Shown here piece by piece: positions 49,260 to 61,715 of a stretch of DNA of 64,000 bases. Origin of the DNA: Stenopsyche tienmushanensis. Taxonomy: Eukaryota > Arthropoda > Insecta > Trichoptera > Stenopsychidae. The position numbers and the translations under genes were made by a program. How positions within the stretch are numbered: position 1 is the stretch's first letter; each line of letters opens with the position of its first letter. The notes beneath the pieces are model-generated. The model ran no database searches. It was not told the DNA's origin and worked only from the letters and a program-made list of their open reading frames with translations. The stretch spans positions 744,001 through 808,000 of the forward strand of contig WACJ01000073.1 of assembly GCA_008973525.1 (NCBI GenBank), read 5' to 3'.

Positions 49260-51170
49260 TTCACTGTTTCACTTTATCTTCCAATAAAAGTGGTTAAATC
49301 TTTCAACTCACTCAAAATTCCTCTGGAAGTGCTCTTCGTGAATAATTTGTTACAATTGCATAAGAATAAGACTAAAAAACGATGTCGTGGAATAATATAC
49401 GAAAGATGAAATTTAAACAAATATTCGTGATACGAAGGGTTCATTAAGCAAGATTTAATATGCATTCTGTGATAATATAAAGTCTAATTTAATGTTATCC
49501 CAGATGTTCCCACGAGATTCTATTATTAAATAAGAAAGTCAAATCAAAGCTATAATTATTGTTTTTTAATGTTTTCCGAAGATCAATTTTGCACTCATAA
49601 TATGCTAAGTATTGATCATCGCCAGTAACATAAACAGATAGTGTTCTACGCGTAGGTCGATGGGCACATCTGGTGTCTTATTCATTTTAGAAATGAACCA
49701 ATAACTTATTCATTATTTAGCGCTTTTAAAATGTATAATATTTCACGATAGTTTGCCCTTGCGCGACTGTTCCTGAGCTTCCATTAAAATTTATGGCCAT
49801 TTTTCGATGAAAGTTCAGAGCTTTTGCAGATTTTCACTGCCGCTGCATTATTCATTTTTGAACTCCTGCTGCACCCCCTGCATGTCCTTTGGCGTTTAGG
49901 TTTATATAGCGAGTTGCACTCGATTTTCCGGAGTGCCATGGAATCCCTAATGGAAATTCGCTGTTCAATTGAGCAAAATACATTTACATCTCAAGATTTT
50001 CGAATACTTTTCTTCGGCCAGGGAGGAGTAGTAGCTTTTAGTCCTCTTCCCGGGGGCACTTCCTTCGTCCCGTGCTAAGTTACGGATTCGCTTTCTTTTA
50101 TGCAAATCCATTTCGAGGGCATCCCGAGGAAGCAACCCCTGGAATGGCGCTGCATTCGACGCGACTTACATTAAAATGGAACATTTTCATATTTACAGAG
50201 GACTTGCGATATTTTTAGAGCTTTCATCGTCGTGCGCCATAATGGCGTTGTTATGAAAAAAATCCGGACTTAATTTCACCATCCAGAACAGACGCTCTTA
50301 TAATTTATTTCCTTTTGAATCTTTGGCGTCTTTATAATGTTATGAAAAAGAGATTATGTACACTGTGTTTATCCTTTGAAAATATTTCGACGCTTTAGGC
50401 TCGCGTCCCCATTAAAGCTCACTTTTTCTCCGTATATTATGCGTATATTGGATTTTTTATAGTATGAAAATGTGCAGCAGTTACTCTCGTCTTAGGAGAG
50501 CTTAATATATATATTTAAGAAAATGGATGGTATTATAAAATTTAATGTACACGGATAAAGGCGCGATCGATGTGGTAATTTTTGTTCCTAACCATATGCG
50601 AAAAATATAATTTTGTGCCATGAAAGCTAAGCAATTTATGGCATTGGTGTAAATTCTTATAGGTGAAATTGCTTTTAAGACCTTTGGAATTGTTTGTTTT
50701 AAATAAAATTACGTATACGAACTCTGGTGATTAATCCGCGGCTCGCCACGCGTAGACCGCAGCGCCATTTCGCAGAATTAACACGGACGTCCATTAATTT
50801 AAACTCTACTAAGTGAATTTTCGCCATGTTGATGCGATATAATTTTAATTATTATTTACACAATCAGACATTTTGATTTACTTTTATAAAAATTGTTTAT
50901 TAAATTTATTATTTTTGAATAGATAAATGCAAAGAAAATATAACATCATCTTCATCAGTAGATAGAATAATCAATACCACGTGTATAAATACGTTGAAAA
51001 ATTTAATCTATTTGCTTGATCTTAAATCTTTTGATAAATATAACCAGAAAACTCGGTTATAACGAGCCCAAAACTTTTTACTGATCAAAAATAACTAAAT
51101 TGAAAAGATTAATATATCCGTGAAATTCCGCGTATAATGATCAAATTCGGCTACATGCACATGTAAATTA
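49260..51170. other. No gene recognised
   Basis: AT-rich background. An 84-aa ORF at 49824-50078 has no domain. Words at about 51053-51140 (ACTCGGTTATAACGAGCCC, CCGCGTATAATGATC) look like a worn pogo-type end but are not enough to call an element. Confidence 0.3.
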
Positions 51171-51173
51171 CGC

Positions 51174-52004
51174 TATAAACTTAAACCTTTTTTTGTGCGG
51201 TAGATGATGCGTTCAGCAGAAAATCGCACAAAAAAGCTATCTATGCCATACAAAAAAAATATGACGAGGTGTTCAATGGATTTTAAAAATCGCATAACTT
51301 TGAAACAGCTATATAAAAATCGCATTAAAAAAGTTAATATAAAAAAAGCCCATTATTAAATAATATTTTTGGTAACATTTAAAGGACGTCTTGCATCATT
51401 GGTAAAATTTTAAGGTTATCTGACATCTGAAATGCTAATTATTATAATTATAAACTATCATCGCTCATATGATCTTTTTTGTTGCGATTAAAAATAAATC
51501 AAAAACGAAATAAATCCCAAAATGCCGACTGCATAAAAAAAAATTCCGTCAAGTCATTTTTTGACTTTATTTGATCTTTGTGTTTTTTATTTTTTTTAAA
51601 TACTTAAAACTTAAGATATGATGTCATCCGTGTTGAAAAAAATAATTTCGAGAAAAACGCGTTAAGATTTCACTATGGTAGGACCGGCCAAGTTGTCCCC
51701 TACTAAAATAGCTATAATTCCGTAAGTAGTTGGAATTTTGGAAATTCCTTTGAAGAATATATTTTTAAAAGTCAAAACATTGGAAAAATGCAAAAAAACT
51801 AGATCATTTTTTTCAAAAATCTAAACCAGAATAAAGGGCGTCCCAAATTATATTTTTTTCCAAATTTCCGTTATTGTTAATGATTTATTTCTTATTTTAT
51901 CCAAAATATCTAGATACGTACTCTTTATGAAATTAAAAAAAAATGCTAAAAAAACCGCATAACTTCAAAATCGCACAAAAAAAAGTCGCACAAAAAAAGT
52001 TTGA
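51174..52004 (+). mobile_element. Family C MITE, copy 4 (TGTGCG subtype)
   Basis: Left end AAACTTAAACCTTTTTTTGT,GCGG; right end GTCGCACAAAAAAAGTTTGA,GTG followed by TATA. Read inward, the two ends agree over about 14 bp after CTTAAA/CTCAAA. Internal words CGCACAAAAAAGC, CGCATAACTTTGAAAC and CCGCATAACTTCAAAATCGC are shared with copy 3. Confidence 0.65.
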
Positions 52005-52009
52005 GTGTA

Positions 52010-53415
52010 TATAAAAATATGAATTTAGGCGGAATATTAGCATACCACATTTTATCAATTTAGCACGCCGCATTTACTTTTTTCATCCTCCACCGACCCG
52101 AAATAAATCGGTCGCCTTTTGCGATCTTTTCAAATTTGAAGCGTCTATAGATCCTCCGGATTAGTGTCTGAATAAGATGTGCGCTGAAGGAAATCTTTTC
52201 ATTGGCTGTTAAATTTGTATTCGGTTCAATGTGAGCTCGCACACACCGCGACTAAAGGCTCCCAAACATTACTCATCCGTTTTACACTGGTTCCAATTTG
52301 ATACTACGAAGTGTTTCCTATTCCGAAGATTAACTCGGAGGGACCTTCTATAAGCCCAGTTCCATTTCAGGGATTGTCTATTCCCTATTTGTCTTCAGTT
52401 CGAGACCACTCGCAGCTTTAAATTAATTCCTCACTATTGAAGCGATTCATTCGGGGTTTCCTTTCGGGATTATCGCATCTATTACAACTCCATTAGGTCT
52501 TTGCATACAATATCCCAAACCCGAAGCACTCCATCCCCTATTTCTGCTATACTTTCAACCCGTTCGTATTTATTAAACATCGACTAAATCGAGAGCATGT
52601 TTCATAGAAGCGGGCGATTAGAGCGAACCGATCATAAACCATCAAAACCTTAATCTCATAAGCCAATAAATTGCAAATCCAATAAATCTTTATGGAGCTA
52701 AAAGGATCATGGCCGAATGAATTCCGTTTCAAAGTACTACATTTTGATTGAGCTCTCGCCGGCGGTAATGATAGTGAAGTACCAAGAGGTCAGTAGTTGT
52801 ACCAAAGCGGCTCTGCACAAACAGGTCAATAGTCTTCTTCAATTGTTATCGCCCTAACGATGTGCAGAGTAATGATCGTTCTACGTACGAACTGAATTAG
52901 AGCAGCACTTCTCAAAATTTACACAATAGCTGCCATCAAAGAGCCACTGGCGAATCCATCTAATGTGCAGATTCCACATACAGTTGGAATTTCCAGTGAA
53001 TGATTCGATAGTCGTCTAGCTAATGTAGCAAGTTGTTCCATAATGGAAGTGCATTTTGACCGAATTGTAACACTTGGTGTCTGCTTCTGTTGCGAATTGT
53101 CATATTGTAATATACAAGCTATTATGACACATTTTCGATGCATCACAATTTTGCATGTGCAGGATCCGCATATCGAATGCCACCAATTGAAAACGTCATA
53201 GCAATTAATCAATATTTTGCCTTGCAAACTATCATACGATAATATTTTATAGATGTAAGATTCGCATTCAAACTGTCTATGGTCTTATTATTTTTAATGG
53301 ATGTCATGTTCTCCGAAATGCATGACCTGAGCAAGTCCATATTTCTTCATTGGACATTCGTTGATTTAAATTATTGATTGACTTAATGAATATAATTAAG
53401 TTATCTAATATATAA
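52010..53415. other. No gene recognised
   Basis: No domain-bearing ORF. A 102-aa minus ORF at 52919-53227 contains several Cys residues but no motif I recognise and no supporting splice context. Confidence 0.3.
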
Positions 53416-53418
53416 AAT

Positions 53419-53728
53419 ATGAATTAAAACTCGCAAATTCCCGATTTCCCGACAAATTATTTATTTCCGTCGCTGTAGATGAATACTTACATACCATAAT
53501 ACTTTGACGTGATTCGTAATTATATTACGGAGGAATACAAAAATTCTGAATCCCATATCTATTATATTTCATATCGATATTCCCATTATTAGAGTCGAGG
53601 TGTAGTAAATACATCACCGGTAGGGAAAGGCTTATAATACAATTTGAAAAACATATATGTATACATAGATTAAACAGTTACTGCCCCTAGGCGTTGCCTA
53701 AGCTCGCCGATTAGTAGTTACTAGCCAA
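53419..53728 (+). repeat. Dispersed repeat, family B, copy 7
   Basis: Begins with AAAACTCGCAAATTCCCGAT, has TATTTCCGTCGCTGTAGATG, ATTATATTACGGAGGAATAC, GAGTCGAGGTGTAGTAAATA and CATCACCGGTAGGGAAAGG, and ends at GCCGATTAGTAGTTAC. Sequence beyond GTTAC present in copies 3-5 is absent. Confidence 0.8.
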
Positions 53729-53729
53729 G

Positions 53730-55000
53730 TAGGCTGACAAAAATCATGGCACAGGGTCTGTGTCGTCGGCCATTATGATGTTAACACATTTTTTGCGGGG
53801 GAACTTCGGACACATTTGACCATTAATACTATTTTCTAACGGTTATGAAAATGGCTGAAAATCAAGCTTTAAGGCTTTACCATGCATCAGATTCAAATAT
53901 CATATTTATCAAATGCAATCCTCAATTTGTTATATGTACGTGGGTTTCGATTTTGTAAAGCTTTTTGGAAATTTCCTGTTTTCTCTTATTTTTGGAGTGA
54001 GCTATTTCATTTCGTTGAACACAGCAAATGAGAGAAACCGCTGTAATGTAAAACTCCCGAATAGAAAGCATAAAACGCCTCATATAATTTCCACTAAATC
54101 TACTGTTTTCTTCTTCGAACAGCAGAACATTTGTATTCTTGCTCCTCTATTTGGACAATGTCACCCTCTGCCTGATCATTATTTCACGCGTGATCCTTTA
54201 GCTATCATCGAAGGATGATGTTCATGGACCCGATGATCAAAGGCAGCTGTTTTTTTTATATTTTGGAAATCGGCTTTTAGCAGCACACGCCTCAAAAGCA
54301 TTCCGTAGGTCCTCGAAATAGATTTCGTCTGCAAGTCATTCACTGTCCACACAACGTCTTCTTCGTTCGATTGCTCCTACGCCAATCTGCGAAATCAATT
54401 ACATATTTAATGCGCTCACCAGTGACGCATTACGCGCCTCAAACATTATCCCGAAGACTTCTGCATTATGTCATCGCGCATTGCTTTTGGCCTTCTTTCT
54501 TATTTATAGCCTTCGATGTGTTAAACATGTAACACCCAACCGAAATATTTGCTGCAATTTTAATATAAGACAGACGCGATGCTCCCATTGCTGTCGCTAG
54601 ACTCTTAGATTAATTACTCGGAGAGTTTACGACTTCTGCTCGAATTTCAATATGACCGCGGTCCAAAATCCCGGAATGCCTTCCATCGTTCCTGATCAGG
54701 ATGCGTAGACATTGCGAATCGCTCATTTTGGATTTGGGCACGAACGCTCCTGTGACGGCTGACGTCGCTCCCGATGGCCGCTGTAAAGTTTGATGGATGT
54801 TGACGAAAACGCGGTTTATTGGGAAGTGCTCACTAATTAATTGGAGACTTCGGCCAGAATCCTGTTCATTGCTCGTAAATTTACTTGGCAGCTCTCGAAT
54901 CTGGAACTCGGATTAAATAATTAAAATGAAGAGGCATTTGAATGCTACGTGATAACATTTATTCGCTATAATGAGTCCAACTATTTTGCAATATTTTTCT
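53730..55000. other. No gene recognised
   Basis: GC content rises at 54220-54880 without a recognisable exon. A 101-aa ORF at 53913-54218 has no domain. Confidence 0.3.
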
Positions 55001-55445
55001 TAACACATTCCCGACGGGTTACGCATATGTGCGTCATTAGCCATGTGATTCATTGGCTTTAACTCTTTCAAACCGGAGAACATACACGCTATGCTCTAAT
55101 GTAAATCCACTTTTTTATCAGTTCCGTCGCAGCATATAACAAGCTTGATAATGAACCAGGCTCAATAAATGAACCTTAACATTTCTTCGGAATATTTCTT
55201 AATGTTCAACTTGCATATCATCTCCTTTCTGTTGTTCAGTTTTTTTTGCCTATTATTGTGCTGCGAAAATAAAAGGACAGGGTTACCGTGCAAGCTCGCC
55301 AGTTCACTTCTGAAGGAAGTAGATTTTGCACAGGAGTGGTAATACTCTGGCTAATGACAGCCACTCCAGAACCGTCAAGAGGGAATAACAAAATTGGTCA
55401 ACGATAAGAATGATGCGAGTACCTTAATCATCAAAACAAACGTCT
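55001..55445 (+). repeat. Dispersed repeat, family D, copy 2
   Basis: Starts near TTAACACATTCCCGACGGG with the dyad ACGCATATGTGCGT. It continues with the blocks shared inverted with 36270-36720: ATGCTCTAATGTAAATCCA, AATAAATGAACCTTAACAT, TTTCTTAATGTTCAACTTGC and CAACGATAAGAATGAT. CAGCATATAACAAGCTTGAT relates it to family A. Confidence 0.6.
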
Positions 55446-55449
55446 GCTC

Positions 55450-55952
55450 TCAAGACAACACGAACGAAAGTCGTTTTATCTTTGTTAAAAGAGCTTAATA
55501 GTTTATTCGACGATAGCGATTTCAGTTAATTATAACTAAATTTTATGACAGTTAAAAGATTATTTAGAATGCGATTTTTTGTTGAATAATAAGTATGCAC
55601 ATTTGCGAGTTTCTATAAAAAAAAAAGTAAAAATATATTGAGAATTTTTAGACGTGTCCTAGGAATCCCTTTACGGCACGAATGTTTGAGACGCAAGACA
55701 CCCGTCTCTGTCTCACGATTGTCTTTCACGTATTCATCAAAACATCTATTTTGTCCATATTTTATCCTGTATCTTTATCAATTGTATCATGTATTTGATC
55801 TAGCTGCCCTCTTGTGAATGTCTTGTGTATAAATTGAATTGAAAGTATATTTTGAATTGTAAATTTATTCAGATGTAAATTATTTCTGTCGAATTATACG
55901 CGTTCGTTGTTTTTGGATGTTGTAGTAAGAGTGTTGTTTGTTGTTTTTGCAG
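55450..55952. other. No gene; probable intron leading to the exon acceptor
   Basis: AT-rich sequence that ends in a T-rich tract and a TTTTTGCAG acceptor (AG at 55951-55952). Confidence 0.4.
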
Positions 55953-56204
55953 CACATGGTTCAGACGGGGATGGCGGCCCCGTTCCCAGCGGCGCCGCAG
56001 TTCCCTCAGAACGGGGAGGCGCTGCCGGTGAAGGCGGACGGGGTGGTGGCGCTGGCCAAGGCGGAGGGCGCGCCGCCGCCCATAGGCCCTGCGCCCTTCT
56101 CTCCGCCCTTGCAGGCGACATTGGCGACTCCCGGGCCCGGACCAGCGCCTGCGCCCCCACCCAATCAGCCGCCCAATGGCATCGAACAGCAGACCGTCAG
56201 CATC
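55953..56204 (+). CDS. Coding exon, Rbfox/A2bp1-like N-terminal region (tentative)
   Basis: This is a 252-bp phase-0 exon of 84 codons, bounded by GTTTTTGCAG before and GTAAGT after. It is strongly GC-rich (roughly two-thirds G+C by eye) in an AT-rich setting, with G/C-biased third positions. The second codon is ATG. The peptide begins HMVQTGMAAPFPAAPQFPQ, then NGEALPVKA, a long Pro/Ala-rich stretch, and ends NGIEQQTVSI. Vertebrate Rbfox proteins begin in a comparable way (M-V/A-Q-P..., F-P-P-P-Q-N-G), ahead of a disordered region and the RRM. Rbfox proteins bind (U)GCAUG and regulate splicing in nerve and muscle. Insect Rbfox genes have very large introns, which fits one exon in 64 kb. The RRM exons are not in the window, so the identity rests on a short, low-complexity N-terminus. 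Another Pro/Ala-rich regulator is possible. The minus-strand ORF across it lacks splice support. Confidence 0.6.
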
Positions 56205-56395
56205 GTAAGTTTCATCGAGAGGCACACCCTCAACCTCGCCTGGGATCCTCGCATTTGTAAATTGTCGTATTGAACTTGGACTATGCATTTTTGTAATTTC
56301 AATCAGATTTTGTATCCTGTGGCTTTTAGATTATTCAAATGTTTTTTTTTAACAAAGACTTACTGAATTTAAACTGAATTTGATAATTATGATAA
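56205..56395. other. Probable intron start after the exon
   Basis: GTAAGT at 56205-56210 is a near-consensus donor. Frame stays open to 56273 but drops in GC content at once. Confidence 0.5.
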
Positions 56396-56397
56396 TA

Positions 56398-56716
56398 CAG
56401 CAGACCCATGGTAATCCGACAAATTTGTCGGACTATAGAGTACTGCCCTTTGTAGTTCGGATTTTTTTTTGAAAGGAGTGTTTGTAATTATTATTGAATT
56501 AACGTCATAAAAATAAAGCCATAGCAATTATAAATACCACATATACAAAGCTTCCTCGAACTTTGAATGTTTAGCTTTTTTCCTACGCCGTACTCACTTG
56601 CCAACTTGCAAAAAGATTCATTACGATTAGGCAGTCTAAAATCACACTGACATATGTACTATACTTGTATCGGGATGTCGGACTATAGGGGGGGCCGGAT
56701 TACCGCGACTCTGCTA
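56398..56716 (+). mobile_element. Family P MITE, copy 4, 319 bp, with TA duplication
   Basis: The left end CAGCAGACCCATGGTAATCC and the right end, read inward, TAGCAGAGTCGCGGTAATCC, are imperfect inverted repeats flanked by TA (56396-56397 and 56717-56718). TCCGACAAATTTGTCGGA at 56415-56432 is a perfect 18-bp palindrome. It is the cleanest copy of the family and lies about 190 bp downstream of the exon donor. Confidence 0.8.
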
Positions 56717-56719
56717 TAA

Positions 56720-58260
56720 TTTCCTTTTCGAAAGATTGTAACAGTTAATTGGTGTGTGTTTATCCAGGTTATACGTTAGCATATTAAGCATTGCTTACCG
56801 CACAATAAATTGTATCCTCCGGGACAAATTGCTTGCGGTAAACCTGCTGCTGTGGATACACTTAAAACAATATTGAAATTACACCCACGATCCCGATACA
56901 TTTTTTTTATTGCCCGAAAAATCCCAAGGGGGTTGTTCAATGCGATAAACGAAAAGCGCGTTATATTAGAAGCATTCGCGATTTTTTCTGTTGATGCGAC
57001 CATTTTTAAGTAGAACGATAATAACGAATCATCCCTGACCCACTTAAGTTCGGGTGGCTGTTTTCTTACCTTCGAACCTCGAATCTGGGACAAATGCGTC
57101 AAAAATGGGGATTCTGTAGTAGGTAAAACATGTGATATTTTATGTCTCGGTTGGGGGTAGGAAAAAAATTCAGCATCAACAAAAACATTAATCCTGGATT
57201 CCTATAACGTACGTTATCGAATTTCCCCCGGCAATCTACTCTCCCTAATGGAAATGACTATATAAACACGAGGAATTGATTGCTCGCCTTAGTTTTGTAT
57301 AGTTTAATTTACTCTTTCGTATGAGGCATTTGTTTTTGTATCTGAGATTTATTATTGTACAATTTCTGCGATACAAGCGGAATGGAAGCCATTAATTGTT
57401 ATTTTTTTATTTTTAAGGGGAATACGATTATTTTTTAGATCCCATGGAATCATTATGGATTTGTTCTCGCAGAAATGTAAATCTTTATATTCAAATCGTC
57501 AAGTTCGCCTTGAGTTCTTCCCGCGTTTTAATTAAAAAAGCTCTTCGATTTCTGCACTGAGAGTATTCCGTCTCGTCGAGAGCTTTCGTCCTCGATTTAT
57601 TTGTATGAGCGACGCTCCTTCCTGTATTCAACGTCGTTTCTTCGCATTCGCAGGAACCGACGCCCTCGCGATGAAAACCTTGCGTGATCAAAATTTGCGA
57701 AAATTAATTTCGCACAAAGGATCCATCTTAATTTATTGGCGTTCTTCGAATTAAGACGGACGCTTCAAACTTTTAATGATAAAATTTTCAGCGACTTCCG
57801 AGCCTCTTGCGTCTTCCCCCAATTATTGCTATCATAATGATCTACTTCGTAGCGAAAAACTTTTTTTTTCATCCCCGAAATATCGCTTATTTAAATAAGT
57901 ATCGGTTCTTTTCGCCGACATTTTTACCTGACTGCCTAAATCTGAAAGCTCCCCACACCACGATGGCTCGAAGTTTATTCGAGGTAAATTGTACAATGAA
58001 TATTTTTAAGCAGTCTTTGATGTCTTAAAGAGCTTTATAATTGTTTTATTATTTTTCAAGAATCCCCAAACTCGAAAGAGACATACGATCATAACGTATA
58101 ACAATCGATCTTATAAAAAAACACCAGATCAAGTGTTACTCATTTAAAATATCATTTCGTAGTAAATTTTCTTGTTAAATCGTCTTTAACTTACTGCTTC
58201 AAATCATTATATATTTATATACAATATTATAAAATAAAAATCCCTTCATTATTCAACACG
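56720..58260. other. No gene recognised
   Basis: Likely intronic. ORFs at 56776-57102 and 56810-57013 are antisense shadows of each other without domains. Confidence 0.3.
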
Positions 58261-58263
58261 TCT

Positions 58264-58365
58264 TTTCTTCGCTTTGGCAGTCTTTCGATCCTTTTTTGTG
58301 AAAACATTCCGATTTAAAAGCAAAAAAACGATTTTAAATGCATTTCCACTTCAGCTGCATTTTTG
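58264..58365 (+). repeat. Dispersed repeat, family K, copy 2
   Basis: CTTTGGCAGTCTTTCGATCC, TTTTTTGTGAAAAC and TTAAATGCATTTCCACTTCA,GCTGCAT match 9420-9508. Confidence 0.6.
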
Positions 58366-58559
58366 AATCGCTTTTCTCTCAGGCGTCTGATGCTCCATGA
58401 ATCTGAAAAGATGGAAATCCGTCGGGTGAATAAGAAGGCGTATGCAGTTATAGTTTATCCCGGTTTCTTTCATTTGTAATGAATCATTCTCCGCATAACC
58501 CATCATATGCGCAAAATAACCTTTTTTTATAGTCAATCAGGGCTTAGGCGTTGGAATAG

Positions 58560-59000
58560 ATGTTTTTTTTAAACCCTTTAAGCAGTGAGCTAATTTAAAT
58601 TCGGTAATCGGAGCGTAAACAGAAGGAATAGCGATGCGATATTATATGCGCGGGATAAACACGGACAACAAATGGCACATCTCTCAGATGTAGTTTTATC
58701 TTAGATCGATAAGCTTGACTATGTCATTGGTCAAAATAACAATGACAAAGTGAAGATAAGCAAGTGTGAACAGACAAGGATAGTAGTAATGCAAGTTTCG
58801 AGATCGATCTCGAAATATTTGCAAGTGATTATAGAAATACGTAAAAGTGAGACTCTGGATTCGCTTTACGGAGACTCGGACTTCGGAGATGCGCAGATCT
58901 GGTAGACGCAACACTCGATAGCACAACACATTCGATAATTTCTTCAAGTAAACATAAATATTACACTTGAAATCGATTCATTATGTCATTGACCAGGGCC
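58560..59000 (+). repeat. Dispersed repeat, family A, copy 4 (left part)
   Basis: GTGAGCTAATTTAAATTCGG, AAACAGAAGGAATAGCGATG, GTAATGCAAGTTTCGAGATC and TTACACTTGAAATCGATTCA align with 45540-45830 and 39440-39470. The matching right part resumes at 59715, implying about 700 bp of inserted or unrelated DNA between. Confidence 0.6.
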
Positions 59001-59237
59001 GCAACTGGGCTTAGGGCGCAAAACGCAGAATACCGATCGGGTTGAAAGTTGCATATGGTTTTTATTTTACTTAACCATTCTCCTTTATATTAATCAAAAC
59101 TGTTTTTTTAATACAATAAAATAAATAATATTTTCGACCAATTGTAAAATTTAGTCAACCCATTTGATCAGTCTTCATTGAACAACTTCGTTTTGTAATG
59201 AGAGTTCGTAATCATTCTGTAAACATCAGGTATCATT

Positions 59238-59320
59238 CGCCATGTCAGCGATCCGAAAAGCAGACCGCTTGGACACACGGACCATGTGGCCACTCCGTCC
59301 TCTTTTAGGACTTTTTGCGA
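59238..59320 (+). repeat. Short dispersed repeat, family G, copy 2
   Basis: ATGTCAGCGATCCGAAAAGC, AGACCGCTTGGACACACGG and TGTGGCCACTCCGTCCTC match 1870-1945. It lies in the DNA separating the two halves of the family A copy. Confidence 0.5.
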
Positions 59321-59714
59321 CATTTTCCATGATCTGTAGGATCACTATGATCACGGAAACTCCCTCAGAGGCTAACTTACATAGGTCGACTCGCACCAAA
59401 TGAGGTCGCGAACGAGTCTAGATCCCCCCTCTATATATTTATCTAGTCATACTAATATATGATGCTAGCTTAGCTAGTTTTAAGCTACACATTTTGGCTA
59501 ATTTATCCCTTGCGCTCAGAGCGCAAGTGGCCACTCGAATGAAAATAAACGCATCCTTGCGGATAGGGATATTAAATTTAGGTTTTGTTGAACATCATTA
59601 CGACGCTGTTTTGTTCCATTATGAACAAACGCAGCACCCATCTTGCGCACAGCTTTCTCATGTCCAAATTTTCAATCAATATGCGATGTACAGCATTTTT
59701 GAAAGTCATTCACA

Positions 59715-59930
59715 CATCATTATTGGTTGATGAATATGGGCTAACGATCTATGCAATCGTGCGATGCACGCTGGAAGCTCTTCGTCTCTGTCTTCCATGC
59801 ACAGTTACCGAACTGCGCTACGTTTTATCCGTCTCTGTCTCTCTCTGAACTCAACGTACAAGAGTGCTCTTTTTGAATCACTGGAATGCGCTCGCACATT
59901 AGCGATCATCCTGCCTTACAGGCTAAAGAA
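59715..59930 (+). repeat. Dispersed repeat, family A, copy 4 (right part)
   Basis: GATCTATGCAATCGTGCGAT, CCATGCACAGTTACCGAACT, GTACAAGAGTGCTCTTTTTG and GAATGCGCTCGCACATTAGC match 45990-46160 at about 85 percent by eye. Confidence 0.6.
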
Positions 59931-59934
59931 AACC

Positions 59935-61550
59935 GTTATGTTGTCAAGAAGGCGTAGCTCGTTTTTGTTGTGTTCATTCAAGGCGTGCGGTATCCATCCT
60001 ACCCTATAACACCCATCCTATTCATTTTGCTGATGCGAAATTTATTCCCGACTCAAATGCGTTCAAGCACTTCATTATATTGAATATTTGATTGAAAGAA
60101 GTCCTCTAACAAGCCTCTTCAATTAATTTATTTGTATTATATGCGGTCCTTTGCCCGTTTGACATTTCAGCAACTAATTGGAAAAGTTGAGTACTTTAAT
60201 GAATCACAAAGGCCGGGTATTTATGATTTTTTTTCTCTATCATTTTTACTAAATTCCACCTCGGCATTATGAAAGCGTGTAGCGGAACTTCCACCACCCC
60301 ACAAAACACCCCCGGGAAGAAAACCCACAACTTCCTTTAACTTTTTCATTAATTGAATAAAAATCTTAACTTTTTTTTACTTCGCCACTGCCACTTCCGT
60401 TTCGTTGGCTCGCGTTCAAAACGGTTTTTTGATCTAGCAATTATTCGTTCGCCTAATAAAGGCAATAGGCTCAATTTGTCTGGCTTTCGGCGAATCGTAA
60501 TCGATACGCCATAGTTTCATCCCTAATGGATATGGAATGTATAGAAATATCCTTATAATATTATCGACTTATGTTCTACCTTTATGTTCGTCCGTGAGAA
60601 CACCTAATGTATATATATGTGATTCAAATGACAATCTATCTTTCAACATCTTGCATGGTCGACTCATTCGAAATCAAACAGCTATCATCTTTATGGCGTG
60701 ATACTTTTATTATATTTGCGTCCATCGTATCCTGATAAAGGCAATATATGTTTGTATCCATCATCCCTTATATATGAATAAAATGGATTTTATCCGTCGC
60801 TTGAATATCCGAAGATCTGCTATGAACACATGTTGCCTTTGAAGAAATATCATTAGTCATCATCCAGCTGGGGTTCTTTCTGCTATAAATGATTAATAGT
60901 TTTTCTTCCTCCCCAGGAGAAGCTATTGTCGATTCTCTAATAAAACATCTTCGGGTCGTTTTGGCAAATTTTAAGGACCAACTTAGCCCCATTTAATTTC
61001 AGATAAATATTGAATTTAATATTCTGTTTGTCTACGTTTAATTAAAGGGAAAGACTGCTATCGCCTTTGTGCGTTGATTCTGCGAATGTATTATTTACAC
61101 GTAAAATTGGCGCTTTTCGGGCCGGTTCCTATTTGCGCAAGGAGCAGGGATGAATTCGGGAATGGAATCTCGGCGACGTTCCATGCGAGAATTTCGCATT
61201 AATTCGCAGGCAAAAATTGTTGCTTTCATTAACATTGAAATTATGCAAATAAATTCAATTGATTGCATTGTTACCAGACAAAGCAATCTCCTCCGCACAA
61301 AGACACACTCGTCGTTCTTCGTTCGCAAAGGGTTGGCTTCATTAATTAACAATTCTCTCATAAGATGAATTCGTATTCGGGAAAGCCAGAATGGAAACTG
61401 CTGAAATAAATGCCTTTTTGATCGTTTTGGGTCAGTGAAAATGTTCGTCTTCCTTAGTAAATGGTTCGACCCAATTCATCTTCCATCGTAATTCTTTCGT
61501 CGATACGTTTATTTTTTCTTCAAAAAAGAATCCATCGAACGTGCAATATA
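59935..61550. other. No gene recognised
   Basis: Likely intronic. The segment 61095-61370 has a mixed-composition, ordered look (for example AATTATGCAAATAAATTCAA) and antisense ORFs. It could be conserved non-coding DNA but nothing here proves it. Confidence 0.3.
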
Positions 61551-61555
61551 TTGCT

Positions 61556-61715
61556 ACATCTGTCAGGACCATGCAGCATGTATGAAGCTTGTATATAAAT
61601 AAATTAACACTGTCGATAGCACACAATATTCGTTCATTTATTCGCGTAAACATAAACACTACACTTGAAATGGATTAATTTGGGTTATATACAATCATAC
61701 GATGTACGCTTCGAT
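61556..61715 (+). repeat. Dispersed repeat, family A, copy 5
   Basis: TCTGTCAGGACCATGCAGCA, GTATGAAGCTTGTATATAAA, ACTGTCGATAGCACACAATA, TACACTTGAAATGGATTAAT and CAATCATACGATGTACG match 9215-9380 and 45950-46015. Confidence 0.65.

Noticed and set aside
52919..53227. 102-aa Cys-containing minus-strand ORF as a zinc-finger or secreted peptide gene
   Set aside because: Cys spacing fits no motif I know, there is no signal peptide, and no splice context supports it.
55869..56288. 139-aa minus-strand ORF across the GC-rich exon
   Set aside because: Arg/Gly-rich antisense shadow of the + strand exon. The splice signals and the phase-0 frame support the + strand.
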